Part shown: one piece after another, positions 45,107 through 55,435 of the stretch | How the letters are laid out: the number at the start of each line of letters is the position of its first letter | Position numbering within the stretch: position 1 is the first letter of the stretch | Origin: Ignavibacteriota bacterium | GTDB lineage: Bacteria > Bacteroidota > Ignavibacteria > UBA10030 | Assembly (NCBI GenBank): GCA_022616555.1 | Contig: JAKEEG010000009.1 | Span: 1-62,764, forward strand | Length of the DNA: 62,764 bases | Direction: 5' to 3' | Translations under genes and position numbers: made by a program | Notes under the pieces: model-generated | The model's database searches: none | The model's input: the letters and a program-made list of their open reading frames with translations, nothing else | What the model was told of the DNA's origin: nothing

Positions 45107-46834
45107 CTATAGTACTTTCACCACCAACATTGTTATATCGTCCGACTGCGGCGTGCCCTGCGTGTACGTGGTGAGGTCGCTTGTGATTTTATCGATAACC
45201 TCGCGAGCAGAAAGCGTTCGGATTTGTAAGAGTATTTTCTCAAGCCGCTCTTCGGTATAGTCCAAGCCTTCCGCGCTCATCGCTTCGCTTACTCCGTCTG
45301 TGAACAACACAAGCATATCGCCTTGCTGAAGAGTTGTGCTGCCTTCTTCATAAGGTACCATCGTAGGCATCATCCCGAGGATAATGCCACCCACTTCAAG
45401 GCGTTCCAGTGTTCCATTTGCACGAAGCAGGAACGGAAAGTTGTGTCCGGCATTTACATAGCGGAACACGCGAGTAGGAACATCAAGTGAACCCCAAAAA
45501 AAAGTAATAAACCTACCTGACGACGTGTTCTTGCTTGTAAGGTCGTTGATACGCGCAGTTGTTTCAGGTAAGGAAAGTCCCATCGGTGTAAGGGCTCGCA
45601 GTGCTGCTTGAACGTTCGCCATCAAGAGCGAGGCGGGCGTCCCTTTTCCTGAGACATCGCCAATAGCAATTACAACTTCATTTTCCGAGCGTTGAATGAC
45701 ATCGTAATAGTCGCCTCCAACCTGCTTCGAGGGAATGTTGATCGCTTGAATTTCAAATTCAGGTATCTCAGGCAAAGTTCTTGGCAGAAGCCCTTGCTGG
45801 ATATCTCTTGCAATAGCCAGCTCGTCCTCCATACGCTGCTTTTCAATCGCCTCCCTGAATAGCCGGGCGTTCTCGATGGAGATAATTGCGAGGTTCGCCA
45901 TTGAGTAGAGGAATTCAAGGTCGCCTTTGGTATAGTTGCCACCGCGCAGCTTGGCGCCGAGCAGAATAAGCCCCTTTGTTTCATTCTGCACTTGCATGGG
46001 AATTACCGCAGCAATACCAGCTTGATCGAACTCCAATGCGGCGGATTTGAACTTCTTCTTGCGATACAACTCACTCACGAGCGACGGTGATTTCAGAAGG
46101 CAGCAAAGTTGCAAGGCTGCTGTTAGATCCACCTGCACCTCCAACCTTGACGATGCAATATCAATCGAACCGTTCTTCATTAAACACACGGCATATCGGT
46201 TCACTCCTATTTGGCCCAGTAAGGAAAACGTCAACAACCGGAGCACGCGATTGGCGTCCAGCCCGACGTTGAATTCCTTGCTCAAATCAAAGAGCGTATT
46301 GAGTTCCTGATATTTCCTGTCGAGGCTGCGGTTAACATCTTGCAGCTCCTCAATCATTTTCGCTTTCTCGATTGCCGAGCCTGAGAGGTCAACCAGAGAA
46401 CCAATGAGCGATTGATCGAGAGAGGAATATTTTCTACTTCCCAATCTCTCGCCAAGGGCAATCAATCCAACAAGCTTCTTTCGCACGATCACGGGGACAA
46501 GCAATTTCATGTCGTGTTGCTTGAAGAAAGCCGCCCAGGGGCGAGCCCCGGTTTTGAGTTTATCAAGTTGTGTAATCGCGCGCGAGGGCCGTGCCAACGG
46601 AATCGTATGCCCCGTTAATTCTTGCTGTATCCCCTTCGCAGAAACAATCTCGAACCAACCCGATTCGCGCTCTACCAGAACGATTCCCCGCGAGACAAGC
46701 ATCTTGCCCATCACCGTCAAGAGCAACGTGCCGAGAATGAATTTTAAATCAAGCGATGAATTGATGATTTTACTGTATTCGAATAACGGAAGCAATTCTG
46801 CGGATGCTGCCAAATGTTGGCGGGAAGATTTCAT
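45107..46834 (-). CDS. SpoIIE-type PP2C phosphatase with two GAF domains
   Basis: 575 residues. Two GAF domains fill 20-170 and 190-330; the phosphatase from about 360 has QQGLLPR, GDYYD, IGDVSGKGTPASLLMANV and FTDGVSEAMS, all metal Asp residues in place. RsbU-like: it would dephosphorylate the STAS antagonist encoded at 47362. Starts 43 bp after the kinase gene. Confidence 0.9.
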   Translation of the reverse strand: MKSSRQHLAASAELLPLFEYSKIINSSLDLKFILGTLLLTVMGKMLVSRGIVLVERESGWFEIVSAKGIQQELTGHTIPLARPSRAITQLDKLKTGARPWAAFFKQHDMKLLVPVIVRKKLVGLIALGERLGSRKYSSLDQSLIGSLVDLSGSAIEKAKMIEELQDVNRSLDRKYQELNTLFDLSKEFNVGLDANRVLRLLTFSLLGQIGVNRYAVCLMKNGSIDIASSRLEVQVDLTAALQLCCLLKSPSLVSELYRKKKFKSAALEFDQAGIAAVIPMQVQNETKGLILLGAKLRGGNYTKGDLEFLYSMANLAIISIENARLFREAIEKQRMEDELAIARDIQQGLLPRTLPEIPEFEIQAINIPSKQVGGDYYDVIQRSENEVVIAIGDVSGKGTPASLLMANVQAALRALTPMGLSLPETTARINDLTSKNTSSGRFITFFWGSLDVPTRVFRYVNAGHNFPFLLRANGTLERLEVGGIILGMMPTMVPYEEGSTTLQQGDMLVLFTDGVSEAMSAEGLDYTEERLEKILLQIRTLSAREVIDKITSDLTTYTQGTPQSDDITMLVVKVL

Positions 46835-46877
46835 TGTGCAGTACGGATGTACAGAAAGACGAAAAGCCGATAAATTG

Positions 46878-47324
46878 TCAACGGCCGTGGGGGAGATATT
46901 TCAACAGCCGGACAACATTCTTTTTGCCCGGTTTGAGATTATATTCAACTTCATCCATCAATGTTTTCATCAGGTACACGCCAAGGCCGCCGCGGCGGTA
47001 ATGCTGCAGGTGCTGTTTCAAATCCGGCGGCTTGATGGCCATCGGGTTAAAGCTCTTTCCCTCGTCTTCGATCAAAATTTCCAACGCGCCTTTCGTGCTG
47101 TTGATGGAGATACGAATTTCTTTGTTCGGGTCGTAATGATACGCATGCTTAATGATGTTCGTGCATGCTTCGTCGACCGCCAGGACAATCTTCGAGGTCT
47201 CTTCGTCCGAAAAACCCAATTGCTGGGCTGCGGACGAAACAAAATCGCGCACCTCGAGGAGATGTTCCGTTCTGCTTTTAATCGTTCGTGTAACTGACGC
47301 TGTCATAGTCGAAAATATCGTCAA
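46878..47324 (-). CDS. RsbW-like anti-sigma kinase
   Basis: 148 residues, GHKL ATPase with N box DEACTNIIKHAY near residue 51, G1 box LEILIEDEGKSFNP and G2 region RRGGLGVYLMKTLMDEV. It would phosphorylate the STAS antagonist and hold a sigma factor or another target. Confidence 0.9.
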   Translation of the reverse strand: MTIFSTMTASVTRTIKSRTEHLLEVRDFVSSAAQQLGFSDEETSKIVLAVDEACTNIIKHAYHYDPNKEIRISINSTKGALEILIEDEGKSFNPMAIKPPDLKQHLQHYRRGGLGVYLMKTLMDEVEYNLKPGKKNVVRLLKYLPHGR

Positions 47325-47361
47325 TTCTGTCCAGGATACTGCGGAGAATACGAGTTCTTCC

Positions 47362-47721
47362 TCACGACTTCTTCGGTTGTGTGAATCGTACGATAGCTTC
47401 CTTTTCCTCTTTGTAAATCTCGTAGAGGATAGGAAATCCGAGCAGGTCGAACACGTTGTACACTTTAGCTGTCATGTTCGACAGCTTGATGTCCCCTTGG
47501 TTCTTCCGGACGTCTTCGATGTACGCCATGAACACGCCCAGCCCCGCGCTGCTGATGTACGTCAGGTCCTTGCAGTTGACGACGATATTGAATTTCTTGT
47601 CGTTCAGCAGTTTCTGAAATGTGGTTTCGAGCTCAGGGGCAGTATGGGCGTCAAGGTAGCCTTTCAGCTCAATGACGTTTACACCCTCTCCCTCGCGGTG
47701 GTGGATTTTAAAATCACTCAT
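47362..47721 (-). CDS. STAS anti-sigma antagonist (RsbV-like)
   Basis: 119 residues; NCKDLTYISSAGLGVFMAY has the phosphorylatable Ser in SSAGL. When unphosphorylated it would bind the kinase. The gene lies between kinase and the second phosphatase. GGAG precedes the ATG. Confidence 0.9.
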   Translation of the reverse strand: MSDFKIHHREGEGVNVIELKGYLDAHTAPELETTFQKLLNDKKFNIVVNCKDLTYISSAGLGVFMAYIEDVRKNQGDIKLSNMTAKVYNVFDLLGFPILYEIYKEEKEAIVRFTQPKKS

Positions 47722-47781
47722 GGTGCTGATCTCCTTCTAGCAGGCAAACAATGTTGATTGTCATGCTCAAGTACCCTGATG

Positions 47782-49872
47782 TTATTTCGATTGTGTAGGC
47801 CCTACCCACTTCGCAACGACCAACGTCATGTCGTCGGCAAAGGACTGATATCCTGTATGGGCTTTGACCTCATTCAGCAATGTCGTCATAATGTGCTGTG
47901 CTGATTCATTCCGCGTCGAAGTGACGACCTGCAACAACCTCTCATAGCCGTATTCGTCGCCCTCAGCATTTCGCGCTTCTGTAATGCCGTCGGTATAAAA
48001 TACACAAACATCTCCATCAGTCAAACGAATTATTGACCCTTCCGTCGATTGCTGAAAAATCTCGCCATCCGTCAACCCCAGGCCCAACCCGTTCGGGCGT
48101 ATTAATTCCTGCTTTGTTGCCGATACATAAACCACCGGGCAGTGCCCTGCCCGCGCAAGCTGAACTGTCCCTTTCACATAATCAAAAATCGCGTACACGA
48201 TGCTGATGAACGCTTTTCTCTCCAGGCTACCCATGAGCGTTTCATTCGCGCGCACCAGGAGCTCTTTTGGCGATTTGCACAGCTTGCTGAGCGACTGAAA
48301 AATTCCTTTCACTTCTGCCATGTAAAAAGCGGCCGAAACGCCTTTGCCGGCCACATCGCCCACAACAAGTCCTACCTTATTGCTGCCGAGGTTGACGAAG
48401 TCATAATAATCCCCGCCGACTTCCATCGAGGGCTCCCAGCTCGCAGCGAATTGTAGAGACGGAAATTGCGGCGGATGCTCCGGCAGCAATTTCTTTTGCA
48501 TCTGTTGAGCCACCATAATTTCCTGCTTCAAACGCTCTCGTTCAAGAGATTCGGAAATCAACCGCGAGTTCTCGATGGCAATCGTTACATTGTCGGCGAA
48601 TGTCGTCAAAACGTCAACATCATCCTGGTCAAAACCATACTCGATATCCTTGGTTGCATGGAGGATTCCAATAAGCTCGTTGTGCGAAATCAGCGGCACG
48701 CTGACGAGAGAGGCAATCTTGATGTCAGATCCCTTCAAATGCTTCGTGCGGCGGTCGTTCGGCACATCATCGACAATGAGAAACTTTTTCGAATCCACAA
48801 GCAAATCGCGCAAAGGAGATGCACCGTTGCCCGTTACAGCTTCGATTTGTTCTGCTGAAATGTTTTGTTGCGAGGCGATGTCAAATGCCAGTCCGCTCGA
48901 CACTTCTTTCTTCTTGCGAATTTCCAGCCACGCCCGATTCGCCCCGACGACGTCCAGCGTCATGTGCGTAACGGAGTTGACCAAGTCCTGGAAGTCGAAC
49001 ACTTGCGATACGAGCCTGGTCAGATTGTGCAGGGAGCTAAGCTCGGACTGCTTCCGTTCGTATTGTTCAGCAGTCGGCAGATGAAAGAGCGTGCTCACAA
49101 ACGCCATACCTGAGTAGATTGCGCCGAAAATGAAATTCAAAAAAGCAAAATGCTGCAAAGGAGCGCTGATCGTGCGCAACGCCTTCTGACCGAATTCATT
49201 TTCAGACAATACTGCAAGCAGCGTAAAGACACAGAACAAGAGCGCGGAATAAATGATGGAGTATATCTTTTCCCGCCGCGAGAGCGTCACAATCCAATTT
49301 TGCTTGAACGAATTGACAATAACCATGATGATCGCCAAAAATGTTATCGAAGAGGCGATCAGAGCGAATTCAACGGTCAGCAACGGAAGTGTGCTGAAAC
49401 ACGCGAGCACGAGAAGCACAAGATAGATGAGGAAATTTCTCCAGGCGCCCTTTCGACGCTTGTAAAGCACCAGGTCTTTGATAGTAAGGAGCGTGATGAT
49501 GGCAAACATCCCGAGTGGAATCCCAACAGCGAAAGAGAGAAATCCGTCAATGGCTTTTACGCTGATTTGCCTTACATCATCGGGATTGCCCGAAGATGAA
49601 AGAAATGAGGCGAGCGCGGTAATGCTCGCAAGAAAAGCGCCCACGAGCAATAAGCGCCCGAGTTCCTTCGGAATGCCGCGCACTCGCTGACCGCGCCGGT
49701 CTTGCAAGAGCAAGAACAGAAGCGTGAACGAGATGATCATCAGGATCTCGCGCACGTACATTCCATCGCCCACCTCGACGCGCGTGGCATATTGCGTCAC
49801 GTCGTAAATATACACGCCGAGAAAGCTTAAGGTCGGAATCAATATGTAGATGATTCGTCTGAGCCGCGACAT
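47782..49872 (-). CDS. Membrane SpoIIE-type PP2C phosphatase with GAF domain
   Basis: 696 residues. About eight membrane helices in 1-270, a linker, GAF near 290-440, then a phosphatase with QKKLLPEHPP, GDYYDF, VVGDVAGKGVSAAFYMAEV and FYTDGITEARN. Likely a membrane-signal-responsive phosphatase for the same STAS protein. Starts 2 bp before the MATE gene ends. Confidence 0.9.
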   Translation of the reverse strand: MSRLRRIIYILIPTLSFLGVYIYDVTQYATRVEVGDGMYVREILMIISFTLLFLLLQDRRGQRVRGIPKELGRLLLVGAFLASITALASFLSSSGNPDDVRQISVKAIDGFLSFAVGIPLGMFAIITLLTIKDLVLYKRRKGAWRNFLIYLVLLVLACFSTLPLLTVEFALIASSITFLAIIMVIVNSFKQNWIVTLSRREKIYSIIYSALLFCVFTLLAVLSENEFGQKALRTISAPLQHFAFLNFIFGAIYSGMAFVSTLFHLPTAEQYERKQSELSSLHNLTRLVSQVFDFQDLVNSVTHMTLDVVGANRAWLEIRKKKEVSSGLAFDIASQQNISAEQIEAVTGNGASPLRDLLVDSKKFLIVDDVPNDRRTKHLKGSDIKIASLVSVPLISHNELIGILHATKDIEYGFDQDDVDVLTTFADNVTIAIENSRLISESLERERLKQEIMVAQQMQKKLLPEHPPQFPSLQFAASWEPSMEVGGDYYDFVNLGSNKVGLVVGDVAGKGVSAAFYMAEVKGIFQSLSKLCKSPKELLVRANETLMGSLERKAFISIVYAIFDYVKGTVQLARAGHCPVVYVSATKQELIRPNGLGLGLTDGEIFQQSTEGSIIRLTDGDVCVFYTDGITEARNAEGDEYGYERLLQVVTSTRNESAQHIMTTLLNEVKAHTGYQSFADDMTLVVAKWVGPTQSK

Positions 49873-49873
49873 A

Positions 49874-51223
49874 TTACACGACGATCCGTTTCCAGCTGCC
49901 CGATCGGAATTTTAGCCAAGCCATAAGTGTGTACGAAACAATATAAATTGGAAGCGCCAACCACGCGCCAGTTAACCCGTGCTCGAACGTCACCCCGATG
50001 ACATACGCGAGCGGCAGGAAAATGACCCAGTGCGTTATAATTTCGATGACCATCACATAGACAGTATCGCCCGCGGCTTGCAGCGCATATGCCAGCACGA
50101 TTCCCGCGCCATAAAAGATTTGCGCAATCCCCGCAAGCTGCAGGATTGGCTTTGCCACGGCCACAACGTCGTCGTTCGGCGTGATGATACGCAAGACAAT
50201 TTCCGGCGCGAACACAAAGACCGCACCTAACAAGACCGTAAAGATGACGGCGATCTTCGCCGTCTCAATCCCATAGCGATACGCTTCATCCGGCTCGCGA
50301 TTGCCGAGTGAATTTCCCACCAGCGTCTGTGCGGCAATCCCCAGTCCGAAGCACGGCATAAACGACAGGAACAGCGCGGTGATCACGACTTGTGTCGCCG
50401 CTTGCTCGGCTGTTCCAATAATTCCGGTGATGGCAACAAACAACAGGAAGCCGAACAGGATCAGTATGTTCTGGAACGACACTGGCAGGGAGATCCGCAC
50501 GATCGATTCAAGGTTCTTCCACGCCAGGGCAAGCCGGTCATAGTATTTATATTTCTTTCGATAAGAATGCAAAAAAGTTACAACCACAAAAAAGAGCCAG
50601 CCGAGAAACATACCGATGGAAGCCGCAAAACCCGCGCCAGCAACGCCCATTTCGGGGAAACCGAATGTTCCGAAAATCAAAAAATAATTGAAGAGAATAT
50701 TGATAACGTACGAGATAATCGCCGAGAACATAAAAATCTTCGTATGCCCGATTCCATAGAAGAACCCCCGATACGCCACGGCAAGCAAGAAAAAGGGCAA
50801 GCCCAGCGAGCGGTACTTCATATATTCCCCGCCCAAAAACTCCACACCATCGTCACTGGAAAAAAATCCGATAATCTCATGCGAAAAATAATATCCGAGA
50901 AGTCCGAAGACTACGCCGAGAATAAACGCCAACACGAGAGAGTTATTCAAGACGACACCGGCTTCGGAGTAATTGCCTTCGCCATGGCGACGCGCGACAA
51001 GTATGTGCGTGCCAGTTGCGAGGCTTGAAAAGAACGCAGTCAGCGTCCAGGTCGCGAGTACCCCAAGCCCCATGGCAGCAAGAGCAACGGCGGAGTTTTC
51101 CAACCTGCCAACCATTGCTGTATCAATGATCGAAACGACCATTTGCGAGGAAAGTCCAGCGACGGCAGGAGTGGCGATTTTGAGGATGCGGTTGGCATAC
51201 CGCTTAGCAGGTAGAAAAGACAT
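49874..51223 (-). CDS. MATE family efflux transporter
   Basis: 449 residues, 12 helices in two six-helix halves; GLSSQMVVSIIDTAMVGRL and PVSFQNILILFGFLLF mark the paired starts. Exports drugs or cationic compounds using Na+ or H+; substrate unknown. First gene of the run into the partner-switching set, though the link may be only positional. Confidence 0.9.
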   Translation of the reverse strand: MSFLPAKRYANRILKIATPAVAGLSSQMVVSIIDTAMVGRLENSAVALAAMGLGVLATWTLTAFFSSLATGTHILVARRHGEGNYSEAGVVLNNSLVLAFILGVVFGLLGYYFSHEIIGFFSSDDGVEFLGGEYMKYRSLGLPFFLLAVAYRGFFYGIGHTKIFMFSAIISYVINILFNYFLIFGTFGFPEMGVAGAGFAASIGMFLGWLFFVVVTFLHSYRKKYKYYDRLALAWKNLESIVRISLPVSFQNILILFGFLLFVAITGIIGTAEQAATQVVITALFLSFMPCFGLGIAAQTLVGNSLGNREPDEAYRYGIETAKIAVIFTVLLGAVFVFAPEIVLRIITPNDDVVAVAKPILQLAGIAQIFYGAGIVLAYALQAAGDTVYVMVIEIITHWVIFLPLAYVIGVTFEHGLTGAWLALPIYIVSYTLMAWLKFRSGSWKRIVV

Positions 51224-51302
51224 TCAGTATTACGTCGAGGGGTTTAGTCCAATTGCCGTGTAGCACTGCTTGCGAAGCAGCGCCGGCTGCGCCGTTCGCG
51301 TA

Positions 51303-51992
51303 TCAGGAATTGACCTGCGCAATGTAGCGCTCAATGTCTCGTGCAAGCTGGGACGTCGGGTAATCTTTTTTCACTTTTTGCAGGAGAGCAATCGCCTTCT
51401 CTTTATTCCCGGCGGCTGCGTAATTCATGGCAGCATGGTGCAAGTGCTCAGGTGCGAGAGGATTGCTTTTCCCGAACTGCGCCGCTCTCTCGAAGTACTG
51501 TGCAGCGTTTGAGCGGTCTCCTTTCACTTCGTAACATGCTGCAGCACCGGCAAGCGCTGAAGATTGAATCAATTCATCATCCACATCAACGTCGAGGTAA
51601 AACTCCAACGCGTTATCATAACGCTGTGTCGCGTAACATGCGCCGGCGAGATAAAATTTCGCATATTCCCCTGCACCGGTGCTGCCGTAGTCGTTGACAA
51701 TTGCCGTTAGGCCGCGAATGTTTTCCTGCGGAATGCCGTTCATTGCCCCTTCGTAGTTTCCCCGGTCGAAGTATGGCATCACCTTCGCAAGCTCTACCTG
51801 CGCCTGCTCGTTGTTGCTGACAATGTTGTTCCGAACCACCACCGCTATCACGACGAGAATGATGACCCCGGTGATGACTGTGCTGACTAATTTCTTGTTT
51901 TGCTCATACCAGCTCGTCGCTTCAAAGTAGGATGAAACAAGCTTATCTTCCTTTATTTCGCGCTTGCTGATTTTTTTCTTCGGTCTTAGCAT
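51303..51992 (-). CDS. Membrane-anchored TPR protein
   Basis: 229 residues: basic N-terminus, one membrane helix at 36-57 (LVSTVITGVIILVVIAVVV), then TPR-like helix pairs (GAGEYAKFYLAGACYATQRY, AAACYEVKGDRSNAAQYFERA, AAMNYAAAGNKEKAIALLQ). Resembles YfgM-type envelope chaperones. tRNA-Arg lies just upstream. Confidence 0.85.
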   Translation of the reverse strand: MLRPKKKISKREIKEDKLVSSYFEATSWYEQNKKLVSTVITGVIILVVIAVVVRNNIVSNNEQAQVELAKVMPYFDRGNYEGAMNGIPQENIRGLTAIVNDYGSTGAGEYAKFYLAGACYATQRYDNALEFYLDVDVDDELIQSSALAGAAACYEVKGDRSNAAQYFERAAQFGKSNPLAPEHLHHAAMNYAAAGNKEKAIALLQKVKKDYPTSQLARDIERYIAQVNS

Positions 51993-52034
51993 GGAATTCC
52001 TTGCTGATTCTTGCTTGAGTGTTGTTTAATCTTG

Positions 52035-52108
<74 letters not shown>

Positions 52109-52154
52109 AGGTTATTTTAATGTAGATACATTTTAGTTGAAATTCAATGATTAC

Positions 52155-53039
52155 TCAGCCGAGCTCGCCTCGCACTGTTGGAATGACTGACCCGCCAATG
52201 TGAATTTCGTATGAAGAACCATTTTTCTGTGCACGCAACATCACTAAGGAAGGCCGGTTGATTTCGTAGCCTTGCTCAATTCTCAGCGTCAAATCAGTTT
52301 TGTTGAAATATTGATGCTCAAGCAAATAAACACCGAGAAACGATGCTGCATTGCCGGTCGCCGGATCCTCACGAACTCCGTTTGACATAAAAAAGAATCG
52401 CGCACTCAGCTGATTTTTCTCGCTGCGGGTCCCGGGACAAAAGAGATAGATGAGTTGCGGCAAACCCTCACGCTTAAGAAAGTTCATGCCTTCCATATCA
52501 GGCGAGCTGCGCTTGAGTGCATCAAGATTGCGCAGGGGAACGACGATAGCAGAAACACCGGCGGAGAACACCTGAACTGGCGCTCGCGAGTCGATATCGT
52601 CCTGCTTAATCTGAAGAACGTTGGCGACAAGTTCAGGTTTGATTGTCTTTCCAGCTGTAACGAGCGGAGCCTCGAACCATGGAACTTCGCGACCGTCGCC
52701 CATCATCTCAAAGCTGACAGGAATTTGTCCAACGGGTAAACTCAACGAGAGAGTCTTGTGTATTTGTTGCTGAACATGATTCCGTATCACCCAGGCGGTC
52801 CCAAGGATGGGATGACCTCCGAAAGCAACCTCATGAGTAGGTGTGAACATGCGAACATGAAAAGAGCCATTCCGGTCAGCTTTAGTTCTGACAAAAGTCG
52901 TTTCGGAAAAATTCATATCCTGGGCAATGTGCAACATCTCGGCTTCAGAAATCCCGTCCGCATTGAGAACAACTGCGAGCTGGTTTCCGGTATAGCGTTC
53001 TTCCGCGAACACATTGACGATATGGAACGGATAGGGCAT
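52155..53039 (-). CDS. PhzF-family epimerase/isomerase
   Basis: 294 residues from the ATG at 53039; a longer reading would overlap the gene upstream. NVFAEERYTGNQLAVVL, the catalytic Glu in FSETTF, FGGHPILGTAW and VREDPATGNAASFLG fit PhzF. Substrate unknown outside phenazine makers. Confidence 0.9.
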   Translation of the reverse strand: MPYPFHIVNVFAEERYTGNQLAVVLNADGISEAEMLHIAQDMNFSETTFVRTKADRNGSFHVRMFTPTHEVAFGGHPILGTAWVIRNHVQQQIHKTLSLSLPVGQIPVSFEMMGDGREVPWFEAPLVTAGKTIKPELVANVLQIKQDDIDSRAPVQVFSAGVSAIVVPLRNLDALKRSSPDMEGMNFLKREGLPQLIYLFCPGTRSEKNQLSARFFFMSNGVREDPATGNAASFLGVYLLEHQYFNKTDLTLRIEQGYEINRPSLVMLRAQKNGSSYEIHIGGSVIPTVRGELG

Positions 53040-53073
53040 TTCGTTATACAGCCATCCTCGTGATGTTTTTCTA

Positions 53074-54120
53074 TTATTTTGACCGTTCCAATGCAACTAT
53101 GACCTTCTGAAAGACTATCTCTTCGGTAATATTTTTCATGCACTCGAAAGTCTTAATGGGACACTCATCGCCGCCGTGTTTTGAGCAGGGACGGCATTTG
53201 AGTCCGCGCGTCTCGACGATGATATCATTTTTTCCATAGGGAGCGAAGCCGAACTCCGGCACCGTCGCGCCAAAAATCGAAACGACCGGTGTGCCTACGG
53301 CAGCAGCGAAATGCATCGGGGCGCTATCGTTGCACACGAGCAGCTGGCAGCGCCGGATCAACTCTGCTGATTGCAGCGTCGAGAGCTTCCCTGCCGCGTT
53401 ATAAATCCTGGAAGATGTGTTCATGTTCCGTATGTCCTCGCACAACCCCTCATCTTCTTTTCCGCCAACAAGCACAACGTCGAACTGTTCATTTGCCAAT
53501 AAGCCTGCAAGCCCGGCATAACGTTCTTTTAACCATCGCTTTGTATTCCACACCGTCCCAGGCGCGACCGCAATGAGGTTCCGCGTGTTTGGTAGTTCGA
53601 GATCGTCTAATATTGCATTGACTTTCATTCGATCGCTTTCCGAAGGATACAGCCTAGGCAGCACACGAGCAGAATGCTCAATCCCGATTGCTTTGAGCAA
53701 CAAGATGTTGCGCTCGACTTCATGCAAATCCTTCCGATAGCGTACAGTCTTGTTGAACAAGATTCTTCCGGTACTTTTGTCGAACCCGATACGCAACGGA
53801 ATACCAGCTAGGAATGTCAACAGCGCACTTCTCATCGAGCGATGAGGAACCACCGCAAGCCCGTACTGGCGTTCTTTCAACCGGCGAACAAGTCGCATGA
53901 AGCCCCGGACTCCCCGGTCAGCGCCATACTTATCAAACACTAAAGCCTCGTTGAGAACGGAGTGCGTACGGATTAAATCTGCAGAACGCGGCACAACGAG
54001 CATATCGATTTTTGACGACGTGAAATACTCCTTGAGAACCTGCGCAAGCGGGAGCGTGAGCACGACGTCGCCTAAGAACGCCGTTTGTACAATGAGTATG
54101 CGGTCAACGTTTCTCATCAT
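53074..54120 (-). CDS. GT9 heptosyltransferase (WaaF-like)
   Basis: 348 residues. ILIVQTAFLGDVVLTLPLA and NDSAPMHFAAAVGTPVVSIFG are the GT9 motifs; GATVPEFGFAPYG is typical of WaaF-type heptosyltransferase II. Overlaps the acyltransferase gene by 4 bp, so LPS core and lipid A are made from one transcript. Confidence 0.9.
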   Translation of the reverse strand: MMRNVDRILIVQTAFLGDVVLTLPLAQVLKEYFTSSKIDMLVVPRSADLIRTHSVLNEALVFDKYGADRGVRGFMRLVRRLKERQYGLAVVPHRSMRSALLTFLAGIPLRIGFDKSTGRILFNKTVRYRKDLHEVERNILLLKAIGIEHSARVLPRLYPSESDRMKVNAILDDLELPNTRNLIAVAPGTVWNTKRWLKERYAGLAGLLANEQFDVVLVGGKEDEGLCEDIRNMNTSSRIYNAAGKLSTLQSAELIRRCQLLVCNDSAPMHFAAAVGTPVVSIFGATVPEFGFAPYGKNDIIVETRGLKCRPCSKHGGDECPIKTFECMKNITEEIVFQKVIVALERSK

Positions 54121-55025
54121 ACAGTCTCTCGATTTGGATCATGAGTACCGAGCGCGTGTTTCCAGCGTTTATGCATCCACATCCAGTGGTCTGGGTATTG
54201 ACGGATAAAGCGCTCAGTGATTTCTACATGTCGGCGCGTAAGTTCTGTTACGTTTTGTTCATTGTATTCGGTCAGGTCAACGGTGGGAATCTCTTCATAG
54301 TGCGATTGATACGTTCCGTCGGGTTGACGGATGGCAAAACCGATCATGATGGGCGCGCCGGTCTTCAAGCTAAAAACAGCCGGCCCTTCGTACGTAGGAA
54401 CGTTTCTTCCGAAAAACTCTATGGCAACGTTTTCTTTCGGAGCACTCTGGTCGGCGATAATCCCAACGATGCCGCCAGCTTCAAGGGCGCGAAACATTTC
54501 ACGCACCGCTTTACTCATCGGAACAACGATGTTTCCACATTGCGCTCGCCAGCGGTTTATTTTTTTATCTACATAAGGATTAGACTGCGGCTTTACGATA
54601 ATCGAAGCAGGAATACCCAGAGCAATGGGTGTTCCAATCGCAAGCAATTCCCAATTCCCAAAATGCGCAGTAAGAAGAATGACGCCTTTACCTCGACCGT
54701 GGATTGCGCGTACAACTTCGGGGTTCTCAATGCGAGCAAGCTCTTTAATTCTTTCAGGTGAAAGACAAGGGAACCACAAGAATTCGAACAATGCTGTTCC
54801 AACATTGCGGTACGACGCTCGGGCAATTGTCTCGCGTTCTAGCGGAGTTTTCTCCGGATACGCAAAACGAAGGTTTTCTAGCGTAACGCTTCGGCGAAAT
54901 CCCAGTGAGTAAATGCGCTCTCCCAACGAAGCGCCCATGCGTTGAACTGTTCCAAGAGGCCAGAGGCGGACAAACCAACCCAACACGCTGAAGCAGACAT
55001 ATTCCACGATGTGCTGCAGTTTCAT
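54117..55025 (-). CDS. Lipid A acyltransferase (LpxL/HtrB family)
   Basis: 302 residues with an N-terminal anchor. The catalytic HX4E appears in [10 protein letters not shown] near residue 118; [18 protein letters not shown] and [16 protein letters not shown] follow. Adds a secondary acyl chain to lipid A. 4-bp overlap with YjbQ. Confidence 0.9.
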   Translation of the reverse strand: MKLQHIVEYVCFSVLGWFVRLWPLGTVQRMGASLGERIYSLGFRRSVTLENLRFAYPEKTPLERETIARASYRNVGTALFEFLWFPCLSPERIKELARIENPEVVRAIHGRGKGVILLTAHFGNWELLAIGTPIALGIPASIIVKPQSNPYVDKKINRWRAQCGNIVVPMSKAVREMFRALEAGGIVGIIADQSAPKENVAIEFFGRNVPTYEGPAVFSLKTGAPIMIGFAIRQPDGTYQSHYEEIPTVDLTEYNEQNVTELTRRHVEITERFIRQYPDHWMWMHKRWKHALGTHDPNRETV

Positions 55026-55435
55026 TCGCCTAACACTTTCACAATGACACGCTTTTTCCGCTGGCCATCAAACTCTGCATAGTATACTTGCTGCCAGGGA
55101 CCGAAATCAAGTTTGCCGTCCGTTACGGGCAGGATCACTTCATGGTGCATCAGTAAGCTTTTGAGGTGCGAGTCTCCGTTGGTCTCGCCGGTGCGATGGT
55201 GGCGATAGTTCTGGTTAAACGGCGCGAGCTGTTCGAGCCACTCGTCAATATCTTGTATAAGTCCTGACTCGGCGTCGTTGACATATACCGATGCTGTAAT
55301 GTGCATAGCCGAAACCAGTACCATTCCTTCTTTGATGCCATTTTTTTTAAGAATGGACTCCACGTCGGATGTAATATTAATATACTCCCGGTGTTTCTTT
55401 GTGTTAAACCAAAGGTATTCTGTATGTGATTTCAT
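55022..55435 (-). CDS. YjbQ/UPF0047 family protein
   Basis: 137 residues. [47 protein letters not shown] and [16 protein letters not shown] match the family. A trimeric fold with a proposed thiamine-phosphate-synthase-like side activity; the true role is unclear. Starts at the base after the amylase-like gene ends. Confidence 0.9.
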   Translation of the reverse strand: MKSHTEYLWFNTKKHREYINITSDVESILKKNGIKEGMVLVSAMHITASVYVNDAESGLIQDIDEWLEQLAPFNQNYRHHRTGETNGDSHLKSLLMHHEVILPVTDGKLDFGPWQQVYYAEFDGQRKKRVIVKVLGE

